Assembly: GCA_030544215.1 (NCBI GenBank)
Contig: JARZZO010000002.1
Location: 29,015,395-29,079,394 of the forward strand
From: Zantedeschia hybrid cultivar
Taxonomy: Eukaryota; Streptophyta; Magnoliopsida; Alismatales; Araceae
DNA: 64,000 bases
Reading direction: 5' to 3'
Positions 1 through 12,500 of the stretch are shown piece by piece; position 1 is the first letter of the stretch, and every line of letters starts with the position of its first letter. Made by a program: the position numbers and the translations under genes. The notes beneath the pieces are model-generated. The model worked only from the letters and a program-made list of their open reading frames with translations. It was not told where the DNA came from and did no database searches.

Positions 1-1660
1 ATATTTAGCGGTCAGATCATCCCGATATCGACCGAATTCCAGATCTAATGGTCGGATCCTCATGATTTCGACCCAATCTCATAATCCAATGGTCGGATCA
101 TCTCGATATCGATCGAACTTTAGATCTAACGGTCGGATCTTCACGATCTCGACCTGATCTCATATCCAGCAGTCGGATCATCCCGATATCGACCGAATTT
201 CAGATCTAACGGTCGGATCTTCACGATCTCGACCTGATCTCATATTTAACGGTCGGCTCATCATGACATCGATCGGATCCTAGTCATATTTAACGGTCGG
301 ATCATCATGATATCAGTCGGATCCTAGATCTAACGGTCGGATCTTCACGATCTCGACCTGATCCCATAACTTAGTGGTTGGATCATCCCGATATCGATTG
401 AATTTAAGATCTAACGATAGGATCTTCATGATCTCGACCTGATCTCATATTTATCGGTCAAATCATCCTAATATCGACCGAATCTAAGATCTAACGGTCG
501 GATCTTCACGATTTCGACTTGAGCACATATTTAACGATCAGATCATCTCGATATCGACCGAATTTCAGATCTAACGGTCGGATCTTCACGATCTCAACCT
601 AATCTCATATTTAACGGTCGGATCATCATGATATCGATCGAATCCTAGATCTAACGGTCGGATCTTCACGATCTCGACCTAATCCCATAATTTAGTGGTC
701 GGATCATCCCGATATCGACCAAATTTCAGATCTAACGGTCGGATCTTCACGATCTCAACCTGATCTCATATTTATCAGTCAGATCATCCTGATATCGACC
801 GAATCCAAGACCTAACTGTTGGATCTTCATGATCGTGACCTGATAACATATTTAGCGGTCAGATCATCCCGATGTCGATCGAATTCCAGATCTCAAGGTC
901 GGATCTTCATGATCTCAACCTGATCTCATATTTAACGGTCAGATTATCCTGATATCGACCGAATTTCAGCTCTAACGGTCGGATCTTTACGATCTCGACC
1001 TGATCTCATAATCCAGCGGTCGGATAATCACGATATCGATCGAATTTCAGATCTAACGGTCGGATCTTCATGATATCGACCTAATATCATAATCCAGCGG
1101 TCGGATCATCTCGATATCGACCGAATTCCAGATCTAACGGTTGGATCTCCATGATCTCAACCTGATCTCATATTTAATGGTCGGATCTTCACGATCTCGA
1201 CCTGATCTCAAAATCCAGCAGTCAGATCATCCAGATATCGACCAAATTCCATATTTATTGATCATATCTTAATGATTTCGATCTCATCCTATAATCCCAC
1301 GGTCGGATCATTCCGATATTGACTGAACCTTAAACCTAACGGTCCGATCTCCATAATTGTGGCCCGATCGCATATTTGATGGTCGGATCTTCACAATCTC
1401 GACCCGAGTTCATAAGTCAACGGTCTGATCTTCATGATTGTGACCTAATTCTTTAATCTGATGGCTGGATTATCCAGATTTCAGATCTAATGGTTGGATC
1501 ATTCCAATATTGACCATACGTTAGATCTAATAATATGATCCTTATGATCTTGACCTGATTTCATAATTTAATGGTTTAATATCGATATTGACTGTCGTCA
1601 TAATATAACAGTCCAATTTTATCAATCTAGTTCGTCTTCTTAATTCTAACAAATTGACTA
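1..1660. repeat. Tandem array of ~40-bp monomers, often as 80-bp A/B dimers
   Basis: The core motif GGTCGGATC recurs about every 40 bp from the window edge to about 1660. Two monomer types alternate: type A reads roughly GATCTAACGGTCGGATCTTC followed by ACGATCTCGACCTGATCTCA, and type B has TATTTAACGG before TCGGATCATC and then GATATCGACCGAATT. Type A starts fall at about 327, 408, 488 and 568, giving an 80-bp higher-order unit; an A-B-B block at 203-326 breaks the alternation. Each monomer contains an imperfect dyad, GGTCG...CGACC. Decay increases toward 1300-1660. No coding frame is present. The array is cut by the left window edge, so its true length is unknown. Confidence 0.93.
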
Positions 1661-2538
1661 TGCTAGTCAAGATCATTAATCTTGCTTAATCAAATCAATC
1701 ACTCTGATTGTATTTGTTTATATCAGAATGATCTTTCGATCACAATAATTATGACTCTGGAGCACAATTTGTTATAATTGATTAAAGTTCTGATCAATAT
1801 TTATAGTTCCTGATGTAATTATTAAGTTGTCACAAATAGAAAATTTTCTCATGTTGTAATGCCCTTGCTCAGTGCCTCATTGTAATTTGTAACATCTTTT
1901 GATTAATGAAATTTCATTCATTTATTATTTCCATTGTTGCACATTGTGTTGTCTCTCATTTCTCACATGAATTTTATGACAATTATCAGTATTACGCATA
2001 AAGGGGTTAATCAAAGGTTTCTAGTGATTTTACTAGTGTAATTAACATCGATCAAGGTCGATGGAGAGGGGTCCAAATTCAAATCCATACATTTGATTTG
2101 GAATCCAACTCATTATTTGCGAGTCGCGAATCAAACAAAATATCCACATCCACATCAAAAATATAAAATTCATTTTTATATTTTTATAAAATATCATTCC
2201 CACATCAGGTCAGCAAAAGTTTTCAGTGATTGTAATATAAGCAGGTTAGGAAAGATTTTAAATTGTTTCTCTTTCTTTTCATACTTGCCACAGATGTCCA
2301 CTTTTCTGTTAGAAAGAATAGAAAAGATTTTAAACTGTTTCTCTTCTTTCTTTTCATACTTGCTACATACGTCCATTTTTCTGTTAGAAAGAATAGAAAG
2401 ATGGCAATGATGACAAATTTCAGACTTATGAAGTTGTAGATGATACTCAGTTGTGGAGTGAGAAATCTCTAATAATAATTTTGAGGGGATTTTGGTAGCA
2501 GATACAAAAATGATCCTAAAAATTATCTGTTAATGGCT
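1661..2538. other. AT-rich spacer with a block shared with other LTR-like repeats
   Basis: No gene is visible. Positions about 2005-2075 (GTAATTAACATCGATCAAGG and neighbours) resemble 7300-7375 in the same orientation and 60650-60760 in reverse, which lie in the 5' part of an LTR family described below. This block and the adjoining array at 1-1660 may therefore be the U3 of a third, minus-strand member of that family; this is inference. A short internal duplication around 2245-2400 repeats a segment containing TGTTAGAAAGAATAGAAA. Short ORFs here are AT-rich noise. Confidence 0.4.
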
Positions 2539-2769
2539 TGTTGACAAGTTTTTTTTTGAAAACATGAGTTAAACCCGAGTCATGCATATTCACATGTAAG
2601 ATATGAATGAGAAAGACTAAGGTTTAGCCTAGGCAAAATAAACATGCATGCATGCACGAAGGATTTAAATTCGTGCAAGATCAAGGATAGAATTATACTT
2701 TGGCAGAGGGCTTCGTATGAGGTCAACAAGCCCAAGAGGGTAGTGACAAGGAGCAGTGACGGTGGCCTA

Positions 2770-3030
2770 AAACCAGCCCACAAATGGGCCCCGCAGTAGC
2801 CCAAAACCAGTCCCAAAAAAATGGGCCCACAGCAGCCCAAAATCAGTCCAAAATGGACCCTGCAGTAGCCCAAAACCAGTCTGAATGGGCCCACTAACAG
2901 CCCAAAGAACAGGCCCAACGGCAGTAGCCCAACAGCAGCTGCAGGACAACAGGGGCAACCGCACATCAGAGGCAACAACACAAGCAGTAGCAGCACAATA
3001 GAGGCAAGAGCAGCGGCAGCAGTTGCGGAG
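2770..3030. repeat. Degenerate repeats of GCAGTAGCCCAAAACCAGTC type, then CAG-rich tract
   Basis: From about 2770 to 2940 the segment CAGCCCAAAA(C/T)CAGTC followed by A/G-rich ATGGGCCC recurs four to five times at roughly 30-40 bp intervals. It grades into CAGCAGC-rich sequence to about 3025. It corresponds to the CTG-rich leader at 62490-62605 read on the other strand. Frames through it are compositionally biased and not taken as genes. Confidence 0.7.
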
Positions 3031-3063
3031 GGGCAGGTGGCCCCCCACCGGTGGTCCCCCCTC

Positions 3064-3074
3064 CATTTATAAGG
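3064..3074 (-). promoter_or_regulatory. TATA-like box of the minus-strand LTR
   Basis: On the minus strand the sequence reads CCTTATAAATG. It sits between a CACCGGTGGG-rich segment and a CTG-rich segment, the same order as the TATA motif at 62439-62447 in the related LTR. The position suits a retrotransposon U3/R promoter. No transcript evidence is available from sequence alone. Confidence 0.35.
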
Positions 3075-3182
3075 AGGAGGGACCGGTTCCCCCCCCCCCA
3101 CCCCAAACACACACACACACACTCCAATGCCCACTAAAGGGCCCACCGGTGTGTGTGTGGGGGAGGGGGGGGGGGTTATTTC

Positions 3183-3198
3183 CCCTCCCCATGCAAAC
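3183..3198. repeat. Left target-site duplication of the RTE LINE (16 bp)
   Basis: CCCTCCCCATGCAAAC here is repeated exactly at 6486-6501, directly flanking the LINE. A 16-bp duplication is typical of target-primed insertion. Confidence 0.85.
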
Positions 3199-3534
3199 TC
3201 AACGAAGTCTTAATCCCAAATAATTGGGGTCGGCTATATGGATTCTCTATTTCCACTCTAAACGATTTTGAGCTACTTCTTCTGAAAGATTTAAAACTTC
3301 CAAATCATATTGTACTACCCTCTTTTAAGTTAATCTAGGTCTACCCCTTCTTTTCTTCTCCTCCTCTATCCTAATATGCTCCACTTTTCTAACTGGAGCC
3401 TCTCTAAGCCTACGCCTAATACGCCCATACTATCTCAGTTTCCCTTCTCTCAATTTTTCCTCAATTGGTACCACTCCTACCTTTTCTCTAATATGCTCGT
3501 TACGAATTTTATCTAGCCTAGTATACCCGCACAT

Positions 3535-6110
3535 CTACCTTAACATTCTCATCTCGACAACACTCATCTTAGAGACATATTGCCCCTTCATCGCCCAACA
3601 CTCGTTACCATATAACATTGCAGGTCTTATCGCCGTACGGTAAAATTTTTCTTTCAGCTTCGTTAGGATCTTGCGGTCACACAAGACTCCCGTAGCAAGT
3701 CTCCACTTCAACCATCCTGTTTTAATCCTATAGTTAACATCTTTATCGCACCCTCCGTCTTCTTGGAGGATCGAACCAAGATATTTGAAATTGGTGCTTT
3801 GGGGTATTGCCATCCCATCCAAGTTAACTCCTTCCTTTTCGCTTATCCGACCTTCACTAAACTTACAATGCATGTATTCTGTCTTAGTTCTACTTAACCT
3901 GAAATCTTTAGACTCTAAGGTGCTCCTCCAAAGCTCTAGTTTCTATTAACTCCATTTTGCGTATCATCTATCAATTTAATATCATCCGCAAACAACATAC
4001 ACCACGGAATGTCATCTTGTATATCTTTTGTTAAATCATCCATAACTAATGCGAAAAGGTAAGGATTTATTGCTGATCCTTGATGCACTCCAACAGAAAT
4101 AGGAAAATCTCTTATTTCCCCTCCGGCCGTGCGGACATTAGTAGTTGCTCCTTCATACATGTCTTTTAATACTTGTATGTACCTAGTAGATACTCTCTTC
4201 CGCTTCAACACCCACCATAAGACATCTCTTGGAACTCTATCATAGGCCTTCTCCAAATCGATGAACACCATATGTAGATCTTTCTTCAAATCTCTATATT
4301 TCTCTATCAAGCTCGTGATGAGAAAGATAACTTCCATAGTTGATCGACCAAGCATAAAGCCGAATTGATTGGCTGAGATAATTGTATCAGAATGTAAACG
4401 ATGTTCCACAACTCTCTCCCATAGCTTCATAGTATGACTCATGAACTTAATTCTTCTATAATTTGAACAATCATGGATGTCTCCTTTGTTTTTAAAAATA
4501 GGTACAAAAGTGCTCTTTCTCTATTCATCTGGCATTTTCTTAGATACTAGGATCTTGTTAAATAGTCGGGTCAATCATTCCACTCGGATCTTGTTAAATA
4601 GTCGGGTCAATCATTCCACTCCAACATCTTCTAAACATTTCCACACTTCAATAGAAATTCCATCAAGGCCACAAACCTACTTTCATCCTCTTTAATGCTT
4701 CCTTGACTTCCGAAAATCTAATCCTCCTAGTATAGTTCACATTATACTCTGTTGTACATTCTATGCCCACTATATTTCCATTATGATTATCATTAAAAAG
4801 ATTGTCAAAGCAGTTTCTCCACCTTTCTCTGATATCCTCATCTTTCACCAACACCTTTCCTTCACTATCCTTGATGCACCTAACTTAGTTAAGATCTCGA
4901 CACCTTTTCTCTCTTATCCTTGCCAATCTATAAATATCTTTTTCTCCTTCCTTGGTTTCAAGTTTCTCATATATCTTTTCAAAGGCCTAAGCTCTTGCCC
5001 TACTAACAACTTTTTTTGCTTCCTTTTTTGCTATCTCATTTTATTCATAAGCCTCATTATTATCACACTTTGGCAATATTTTATACCATTCTCTTTTACT
5101 CTTCACCGCCTTTTGTACCTCTTCATTCCACCACCACCTCTCCTTCGCAAGTGGGCCATATCCTTTAGACTCTATGAGCATTTTTCTAGCTACTTTTCTA
5201 ATTTTTGAGGCTATATCTATCCACATTGTATTGGCGTCCAAATCCGACTTCCAATCACCCATATTGAGAAGTTCATTCTTAAACATCACTTGCTTCATCC
5301 CTTTTAATTCCCACCACTTTGTGCTAATAGCAGCCTTCCTTCTAAACGTATCCGACCAGCTCTTGATCTTAATATCTAAGACCACTAACCTGTGCTGACT
5401 TGTTAAGGCCTCTCCGGGGATAACTTTGCAATCTTTGCATAAAGCGTGATTTGTTTTCCTTGTGAGAAGGAAGTCAATTTGTCTTCTATTTTGTTCACTT
5501 TTAAAGGTCAATAGATGAGATTCTCATTTTATAAAATGAGTATTTGCTAGTATAAGGTCGTAGGCCATAGCAAAATCAAGGATATTTTTTCCCTCCTCAT
5601 TTCTAGTCCCAAAACCAAAAGCTCCATGAACCTTCTCATAACCCTGACGTTCACTCCTACATGTCCATTGAGGTCCCCACCAATAAAGATATTCTCTTCA
5701 TTTGGTATGCTCTGCATAAAGTCATCCATATCCTCTCAAAACCTCCATTTACTCTCATTATTTAATCCAATGTGTGGAGCATAGGCACTAACTACATTAA
5801 TCGCATCTCCTTCTATAATTAATTTAACTAAGATAATCATATCTCCTACTCTTCTCACCGCTACTACTGCATCCTTCAAAGTCTTATCAATAATAATACC
5901 TACCCCATTCTTATTTCTCTCCTTTCCTATATACCACAATTTGTAATCTATATTTCCTACTTCCTTACTTTTCTCTCCTACCCATTTAGTTTCTTGAATG
6001 CAAGCAATATTGACTTTTCTTCTCTCCATGGTATCAACAAGTTCCATCAACCTTCCTGTAAGAGACTCTATATTCCAAGAACCTACTCTGATTCTCTTCT
6101 CAACCTGCAC
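3535..6110 (-). pseudogene. RTE LINE polyprotein: APE-type endonuclease and reverse transcriptase, broken
   Basis: The single ORF of an RTE element, which nicks target DNA and reverse-transcribes its own RNA, is recognisable but split into at least six frames. The endonuclease is at 5736-6110 (WNIESLTGR near the start, IQETKW, SAYAPH) and continues at 5547-5729 in another frame (FIGGDLNGHVG). A linker is at 5041-5511 (ending in the WWNEEVQ region) and at 4663-4854. The RT palm is at 3936-4442, with QFGFMLGRST, DLEKAYDRVPR, GVHQGSAINP and an intact LFADDI catalytic box. The thumb/C-terminal part is at 3535-3873 (FKYLGSILQEDGG, MLYGNECWA). Breaks lie near 5730, 5530, 4900, 4650, 4450 and 3900. 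Identification is firm; it encodes no working protein. Confidence 0.9.
4550..4621. repeat. 36-bp exact tandem duplication inside the dead RTE LINE
   Basis: The 36-bp segment at 4550-4585 (starting GGATCTTGTTAAATAGTCGG) is repeated exactly at 4586-4621. It lies between the RT and linker regions. Thirty-six bases keep frame, but the region is already non-coding. The copies are identical, so the duplication is younger than most of the element's decay. Confidence 0.95.
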
Positions 6111-6485
6111 TTAGAATTCATTATGTAGTAACATCTAGTATTCTCCAAGTTTGTCCTATATCCTTTCCTCTGTTCGGTTCCATAAACTAGCTTCTTTACC
6201 CACATCCGTCTATGATGTGGGAACCCTTGCTCATTTAACACCACATCCGGACGTCGACATGGCGCGTCGCTTGTGTGAAACGCCTTCAACCCTTACCTAT
6301 TTCTCACTACACTCGGGATCCGATGCAGCCCGTCGTAAATAGAAGACACCCCAACGTTAATTTTGATTGAATCCATATCATGAGATGTGACAAGTTTTTA
6401 CGTTGGCTGTCACCTACCGCAACCCTCCTCCTTTATCCGGACTTGGGACCGACTAAGCACAAGAGACTCATACCTAGGCGAAGTT

Positions 6486-6501
6486 CCCTCCCCATGCAAA
6501 C
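6486..6501. repeat. Right target-site duplication of the RTE LINE
   Basis: Exact copy of 3183-3198. It is followed at once by a C-run and an A-run (about 6505-6560). Confidence 0.85.
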
Positions 6502-6504
6502 CAA

Positions 6505-7240
6505 ACCCCCCCTCCCCCCCCCCCCCCCCCCCAAAAAAAAAAAAAAAAAATAAAAAAAAATGATAGCACCTAGGTATCAAGCACCATCATAACTTTTAAT
6601 AACCCATCAAATCATGGAACCAAGCCAAAATGACCAAAATACCCTTATTATAATAAAAATCTGTAAAAATTATAAAAAAATCTTAAAAAATATGAAAACC
6701 ACCCAACATACCTTAAATACCCTCAAAAACTTTAAAATATCCTAACACACCCTTAGAACCTCAAAAATGACCAACATATCCCTCCAAATCCTGAAAAATG
6801 TAAAAATCACCCAACATACCCTAAATACCCTCAAAACCCTAGAAAGTGAGGAAAATTACCAAAATACTCATAATGCACCAAAAATCATTAAAAAATTCAA
6901 AAAAACAAAAAAAATGTTAATCACTTAAAACATGCTAAATACCAATAAAACTTGAAATTTTTAAAAATTATTAAAATACCCCTGCAGCCCAAAAAGCACT
7001 CGAAACAGCCCAAAAACACATCTTAGGGTTCCAAAACCTTCCCAATCCATTAATGCTCATCCCAAGCACTAAAATGACCCTAATGCCACTAGACCCTTCA
7101 CCTCTTGAAAATTTACCAAAATACCTTTTTGGGTTTAAAATGCCTAACTCAACCCAAAACCCCTTAAAACTCCCTCTAAACCATCTCAAGCCTTTCTAAC
7201 CCGTTTTAAGCTAGGATAAAGCTTCGGGTTCAATCTAAAC
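6505..7240. repeat. C-run/A-run, then degenerate AAAATACCC repeats
   Basis: A cytosine tract joins an adenine tract at about 6508-6560. From 6575 to about 7000 the motifs CAAAATACCC, ACCCAACATACC and TAAATACCCTCAAAA recur irregularly. The block lies inside the minus-strand LTR, in the position where the related LTR at 60537-62776 carries its own different repeats (60830-61200). No gene is seen. Confidence 0.6.
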
Positions 7241-7475
7241 TATACTTTCTATATTTGTGCGCATGTTGTAGTGCTTGATTTCGATTAAAGGGCATTATCA
7301 GACGATTAATCAAGGGTGGTCTATCAGTTGATCGACGTAATTAACATTAATCGAGGTCAGTGGGGAAGAGGTCGAATTCTCAGGTCCTCGTCTGATCCAA
7401 AGTCCCGGATTCCATGAGGGCTCATCCTAAGTCCTCGTAGTCTACCAAATAATAAAATAAATAAACCAACCTACA

Positions 7476-9279
7476 TTTCTCATAAATCGCCAAATTAAAA
7501 ATGGGAGAGATATAGGTCAGGTCCAAACATGGCCAAAGTAGAATACACAAAAATGTCAGACACCAAGTGAGATTTAAATCTATGCATCCTTCCACCATTC
7601 TGTGTAGAATGTAATACTTTTCACTTTCATTCTCTCTCTCTCTCTCTGAGTTTGATGGTCTAGAACGAAGTAGGCATCCCAAAATCTGAAGATTTTGAAA
7701 GAAAAGATCTGCCTTTTGTCACAAAGGTTTTAAAAAGGGGGTTTTTTAACTTTCGCCTCCACATTTGGGGGGACCAATTAATTTCCAGTCCAATGACCAG
7801 AAAGATTAACTTTCGGTCCCAAGACTTTTTACAGATAAGTTTTCACTCCAAACCATTGTCTGCCACCGTATGAAATTTCCTAAACCCCAAACTGCCCCTC
7901 CCTTAGGCAGTCCGTAAACCCTTATCAGCCAAGAATGCAGAGAGTTCCTATTAGACCGTCAAAGTTCGGTGTCCTTTGTTGAGAGAAGTTCTAATCAATT
8001 GGTTAGTCTAGCAAGATTCGGTTTATTCTGTAATGGGAAATCCACTTTTATTTATTGGGATCTCAAAACTTATCTTCATAACCTTGTAAACTCTGAACTA
8101 GTATCCTCCTTTGCTTAGAGAGTAAATGTCAGATCTGAATAAACTCTGAACTAGGATTTTGCTGCCCGCATAACAAGTATAAAGATCATGAGCTAGCACA
8201 AAACTCTGATCATTAGTATAAAAATTTGACCAAATTTCTTTACATAAAAATATTGGACTATCAGATGACATTCTTCTGCTAATCCACATTTGAAAAACAA
8301 TGATTACAGTTATAAAAGTATATAAAAATTATGTATATAAATATGTATGCGACACTATTTACATGACTGTCAAACACGATTCTTCTGGTTTTCTGCATTT
8401 GAAAATGTAAAGAACAGTCTGGTAGAAAACTGAATCTGGCTAGACTCTGGTTTTCTGCTTTTTATCACTTAGGGAATTAACATGAAGACCAGAAATGAAG
8501 TCTTATGGACCCGAAGTTAAACATTATTCAGCTCAAAGGGTATTTTCGGGTGTTCAGCAGGGTAACGGTAACTGATTTCCCACTTCCGTCTAAATTTGGA
8601 CCGGAAGTTGAACATTTTCCCTGCAGTGGACCTGTTACAAGGAGGACCTGGTTGGTGGACCGGAAATTAAACAATGGGTCCAAATTTGGACGGGGGGTCA
8701 ATTTCCTGGAAAAAAATGGCATATAGACATGGTCAGCCAGTTTTCTGTTTCTGACATCCTGTGAACTAGGAATACCTGGCTACACTTAACTTCATATTTC
8801 TTCCATATTGTGGTTGTAACTGATGGGCGTGCATGTATGATGTATAAACATCTTATGGAATCTAATGTGTGATAGTAACTTGGGAACCATGGGAGCCATA
8901 CCTTATCAACAAACTTTGTGAATTTTGATCTTGTTTCTAGATGCCCAATTACACTTCATAGTCCCAAAATCTCAAAACATTGTTGCTTCTTTTATTGCAC
9001 CTCATTTTGATGTATCTTAAATCTCACTTAAAAGAAATCTGTTTTATACAGATCCATGTTTACATTATTATGCTCTTTGTGAATGTCATCTAGAAAAATG
9101 ATAAAGTTGTTCTACAGATGGTCTATGTTCTGCAATGATCTGGGAACAGTGAATGCCATAATGATGAACTGATGATCCAGAGTCCGATGTTTTTTTGTGT
9201 TCCCAAATAACAATTAAGTGTGGATCACAATATTCAAATTGATAATTAGAACTTTTATTGTTGTTCCTTGATGGGGCCA
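7476..9279. other. No gene seen; low-copy-looking sequence upstream of the SnRK2 exons
   Basis: I looked here for SnRK2 exons 1 and 2 (glycine loop, the VKYIERG region, HRSLRHPNI) on the plus strand and found nothing resembling them. Positions 8500-8715 contain repeated AAATTTGGAC(C/G)GG segments and alternating purine-rich motifs that look transposon-derived, but no boundary is clear. A short (CT)n tract lies at about 7630-7648. Confidence 0.5.
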
Positions 9280-9390
9280 TTCAGTTTTTTTTTTTTTAAT
9301 AAAATGTGGTATGTACCACCAATTTTATTAAATAAAGAGAGGTAGTACATCCAAGCATCAAAGGTAGGAAAGATTCCTTATTGGGGCCAT
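9280..9390 (-). mobile_element. Short 3' end of an L1-type LINE (tentative)
   Basis: A T-run at about 9285-9298 is followed by AATAAAATGTGGTATGTACC, a segment with AATTTTATTAAATAAA, and GGTAGGAAAGATTCC. This resembles the LINE tail at about 57515-57600 (ACTAATTTTATTCAGAATAA, then GATAGGAGAGGTTCC). It would be a very short 5'-truncated insertion on the minus strand in the region upstream of the first visible SnRK2 exon. Confidence 0.4.
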
Positions 9391-9559
9391 TCAGTTGTCT
9401 TTCATAAAATGCAATATTAAACATGGTCACACCTGCTTCTGTTATTTTATATGAACATGGTTAAACCAATTGTTCAATGGGGAGACATAAGGCAATTATA
9501 TCACTTCGTGCGTATTATTCCAAAGATGAATATCAAATTTGACAAAAGAGTACTTGCAG

Positions 9560-12500
9560 GTTGTGCTGACACCAACTCATCTAGCCATTGTCATGGAATA
9601 TGCCGCTGGAGGAGAGCTCTTTGAGAGGATATGTAATGCTGGTCGCTTCAGTGAGGATGAGGTTTTGTATATCCTACTATCATCCCTTCAGCTTGTATTA
9701 TATTCTTTGTTAAATTCACGCTTTCTTACATCTGTTGCTTTTCACATGACAACAGGCAAGATTCTTCTTCCTGCAACTAATATCTGGAGTGAGCTACTGC
9801 CACTCTATGGTATGTTATCAGCTACTGAGATTCTATGATATGATATGGACTATTTTGAGATGCCAGATATTGCATTCACCAATATGTGAGGGAGCAATGG
9901 AAACATCATCAGGTAAACTTTGAGAACTTTGCCTAGTAACTTTTCTTGTCTTTGTAGGAAATCTGCCATAGGGATCTTAAGCTAGAAAATACGCTATTGG
10001 ATGGGAGTCCAGCACCACGTCTTAAAATATGTGATTTTGGATACTCTAAGGTAAGTATTCGTTGAAGTTGGACTTTGTAATTGATTTTAATTGACGTGAA
10101 ACATATGTTACTTAATGGAGGTTTTCACAAATGCAGTCTGCTTTGCTGCATTCACAACCCAAGTCAACAGTTGGAACACCGGCATACATAGCACCAGAAG
10201 TTTTGTCAAGGAAGGAGTATGATGGCAAGGTACCATATTTTCCACCATCAGAAATATAGCTAGGGAGTTTTCCATACTAGGGATGCAAATGTGTGGCTCC
10301 AGGATACTGAATGCATTATCTGCCAACATATCAGGATCCATAATCTGTCTACTACAAGGGACAACTAGCATATCCAACTATGTTAACCTTATCTGAGAAA
10401 CTATTGGTATTGGGTATCAATCTGAATGGGCAAAAAGTGTTCAGTCTGCGTTCACCCGTGATATCAAACATTGACTTTTTTTATTGGCCAACGTTGAAGA
10501 ATTTAGTAACACGTGAATATATAATTTATTTGCATTTTAACTAGATCGAATAAGGTTTTCACATATCTGGTTTGATCATGCATACACGATACCTTATGCC
10601 ATGTTTATATCATTTGCTGCTTGAGAATATTGTGGTGTCATTAATTACCTTTTGCGAACATTTTCCATACTCTTGGACATGGTTCGCTGTATCACAATGG
10701 ATCGTGCCAACTCGTATCTGGGTGAGTCCGATCCACTGGCATGCATCGTATCGGACTGGATCGTGCCAACTTGTACATGTATAATGAGTTGTTTCGGATT
10801 AAGTTTTTATCATTTAGTAAGTAAATTTCCACTTTTATATCAATTGATAAGGCATATTTCTCTTAAACTCATTGCCATTAACAAACTCATTGGTCTGAAT
10901 CGGCCCGATTTATGACTCGTGCGAGTCAGACCAAGCCAGGCCAAGTCAGATCGGTGCCGACTTGTATCTAGGAGGATATGGTCCAATATGGATCAATGAT
11001 GCGGCGAACCTTGATCTTGGACGGTGGTGAGTCATGAGCTCAAATTAGGCAGCATAGACAGATGATGATATCAACACCCTGCCTCTTTCCCAGCCTGCAA
11101 ATGTATTTGCCTCAGCAAAGTTAATTCTCCAGGGAGTGGGAGCATAAGGATTCCCAACTCTTGCTACCAGCTAATCAAAGGGACCTGTGGACACCCGTAT
11201 GTTGAGTGTGCAAACACGTCTTCACACATTTCTGAATCCTAGTGTCTTTAAGCAACACTATCACTAATGTTTGCACTTTTAAAGTTGGGTTTTATTTTGG
11301 TGAATATAACCTTCTTACATGATTAAATTGTAAATTTCTAAATCCACATTAATAAAGTGCAGAAACTGCAAAATTCACTTCTTACATACACATTAATTAA
11401 TATAACCCTATTGCATTAAAACAAGTATATTTGTAAGCAAGCATTGACCAAAAGAAAAAAAACACTTTGTTTTTTTTTTTTTTTTGGGGGGGGGGGGGGA
11501 AGGAGGTTTAAGTCATCGTGAAGATATTCGCCTACAGTCGCCGTCCAAGAATAGGTCACAGCGGTTAATGGGGAGGGTATTTTTGCACTTATGTTAATGA
11601 AGTGGGGGCTTTTTTGCATTGGTTAGACAGAGTATTATGGATATCTTAGAACTCCAGTTAGAATTTAGCTCAAGCTGTTATTTTCATCTTATGGCAGTTA
11701 ACGATGCTTAATGGTAGGGGCAATTTGTACTTGTGCAGTAGGGGTTATATTACGTAATGTATATCCAAGAGTGAAATTCTGCAATTTTGAATGCTAGATC
11801 TTTAAGATTTATGAATATTTTATCAACAGACTTTGATATCTCATTGCCTTGTCTTCCACTGTGCATGGTAAAGTGCCTGCTTGTTGAGGATTGGGTTAAG
11901 CATTGGCTACGCCTTTAAGTTGCCATGACACATTTGATGAAGTTCTGCCATCGTTAGATTGCAGACGTCTGGTCTTGTGGAGTAACGTTATATGTGATGC
12001 TGGTGGGAGCTTACCCGTTTGAGGATCCTGAGGATCCTAGAAATTTCCGGAAGACCATAAGCGTAAGTTTTTTTTTTTCTTTCTTTAAATCCTTTAGGCC
12101 ACACTTCTATGTAGAGTTGAGAAACTAACAATTTGTTGCCCTGATGCCCAACAGCGAATCTTGAGTGTTCAATACACAATACCAGATTATGTGCGTGTAT
12201 CTGAAGATTGTAGGCATCTTCTATCTCGAATTTTTGTTGCCAATCCATCAAAGGTATATATGCTCTCGACAAGCGATTATCCTCTTGTTAGATCAGTTTG
12301 CTGTTTATTATGAGCAATGTGAAGGCACTAATACCGTCTTTAAATGTTCTTTGAAGAGGATCACTATCCCTGAGATAAAGAACCATCCCTGGTTTCTAAA
12401 GAACTTGCCAAGGGAGCTAGTGGATGGTAAGAAAACAAACTGCAAAGATGTAGAGCAGAACCGTGCTGCTCAGAGTGTTCAGGAGATAAATCGCATTATT

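Larger units (their letters stand above)
3199..6485 (-). mobile_element. RTE-clade non-LTR retrotransposon, near full length (3287 bp)
   Basis: The element runs from its 5' end at 6485 to its 3' end at 3199 on the minus strand, between exact 16-bp duplications. Its 3' end, read on the minus strand, contains ATAGCCGACCCCAATTATTT, the conserved tail of plant RTE elements, and then stops a few bases before the duplication with no long poly(A). The 5' leader (6110-6485) precedes an endonuclease and a reverse transcriptase. The complete ends show a full-length insertion event; the frame disruptions show that it is now dead. Confidence 0.92.
2539..7475 (-). mobile_element. LTR-like element, minus strand, split by an RTE LINE
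   Basis: Two blocks, 2539-3198 and 6486-about 7475, match in reverse order the parts of the LTR at 60537-62776. The block at 7240-7440 matches 60600-60780 (conserved pieces include GAGGACTTAGGATGAGCCCTC-like sequence and ATCAAGCACTA). The block at 2560-3180 matches 62350-62700: GTGTGTGTGGGGG tracts, CACCGGTGGGC, a TATA motif, a CTG/CAG-rich stretch and a CCTAGG-containing tail. The proposed left edge begins TGTTGACAAG at 2539. The right edge is approximate and I could not find a target duplication, so it may be a solo LTR or one LTR of a larger element. The RTE LINE landed inside it. Confidence 0.5.

Noticed and set aside
2580..3146. 188-codon frame with hydrophobic repeats
   Set aside because: It runs through the repetitive CAG/CCCAAAA region of an LTR-like element and into a C-run. 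The apparent membrane segments come from the repeat.
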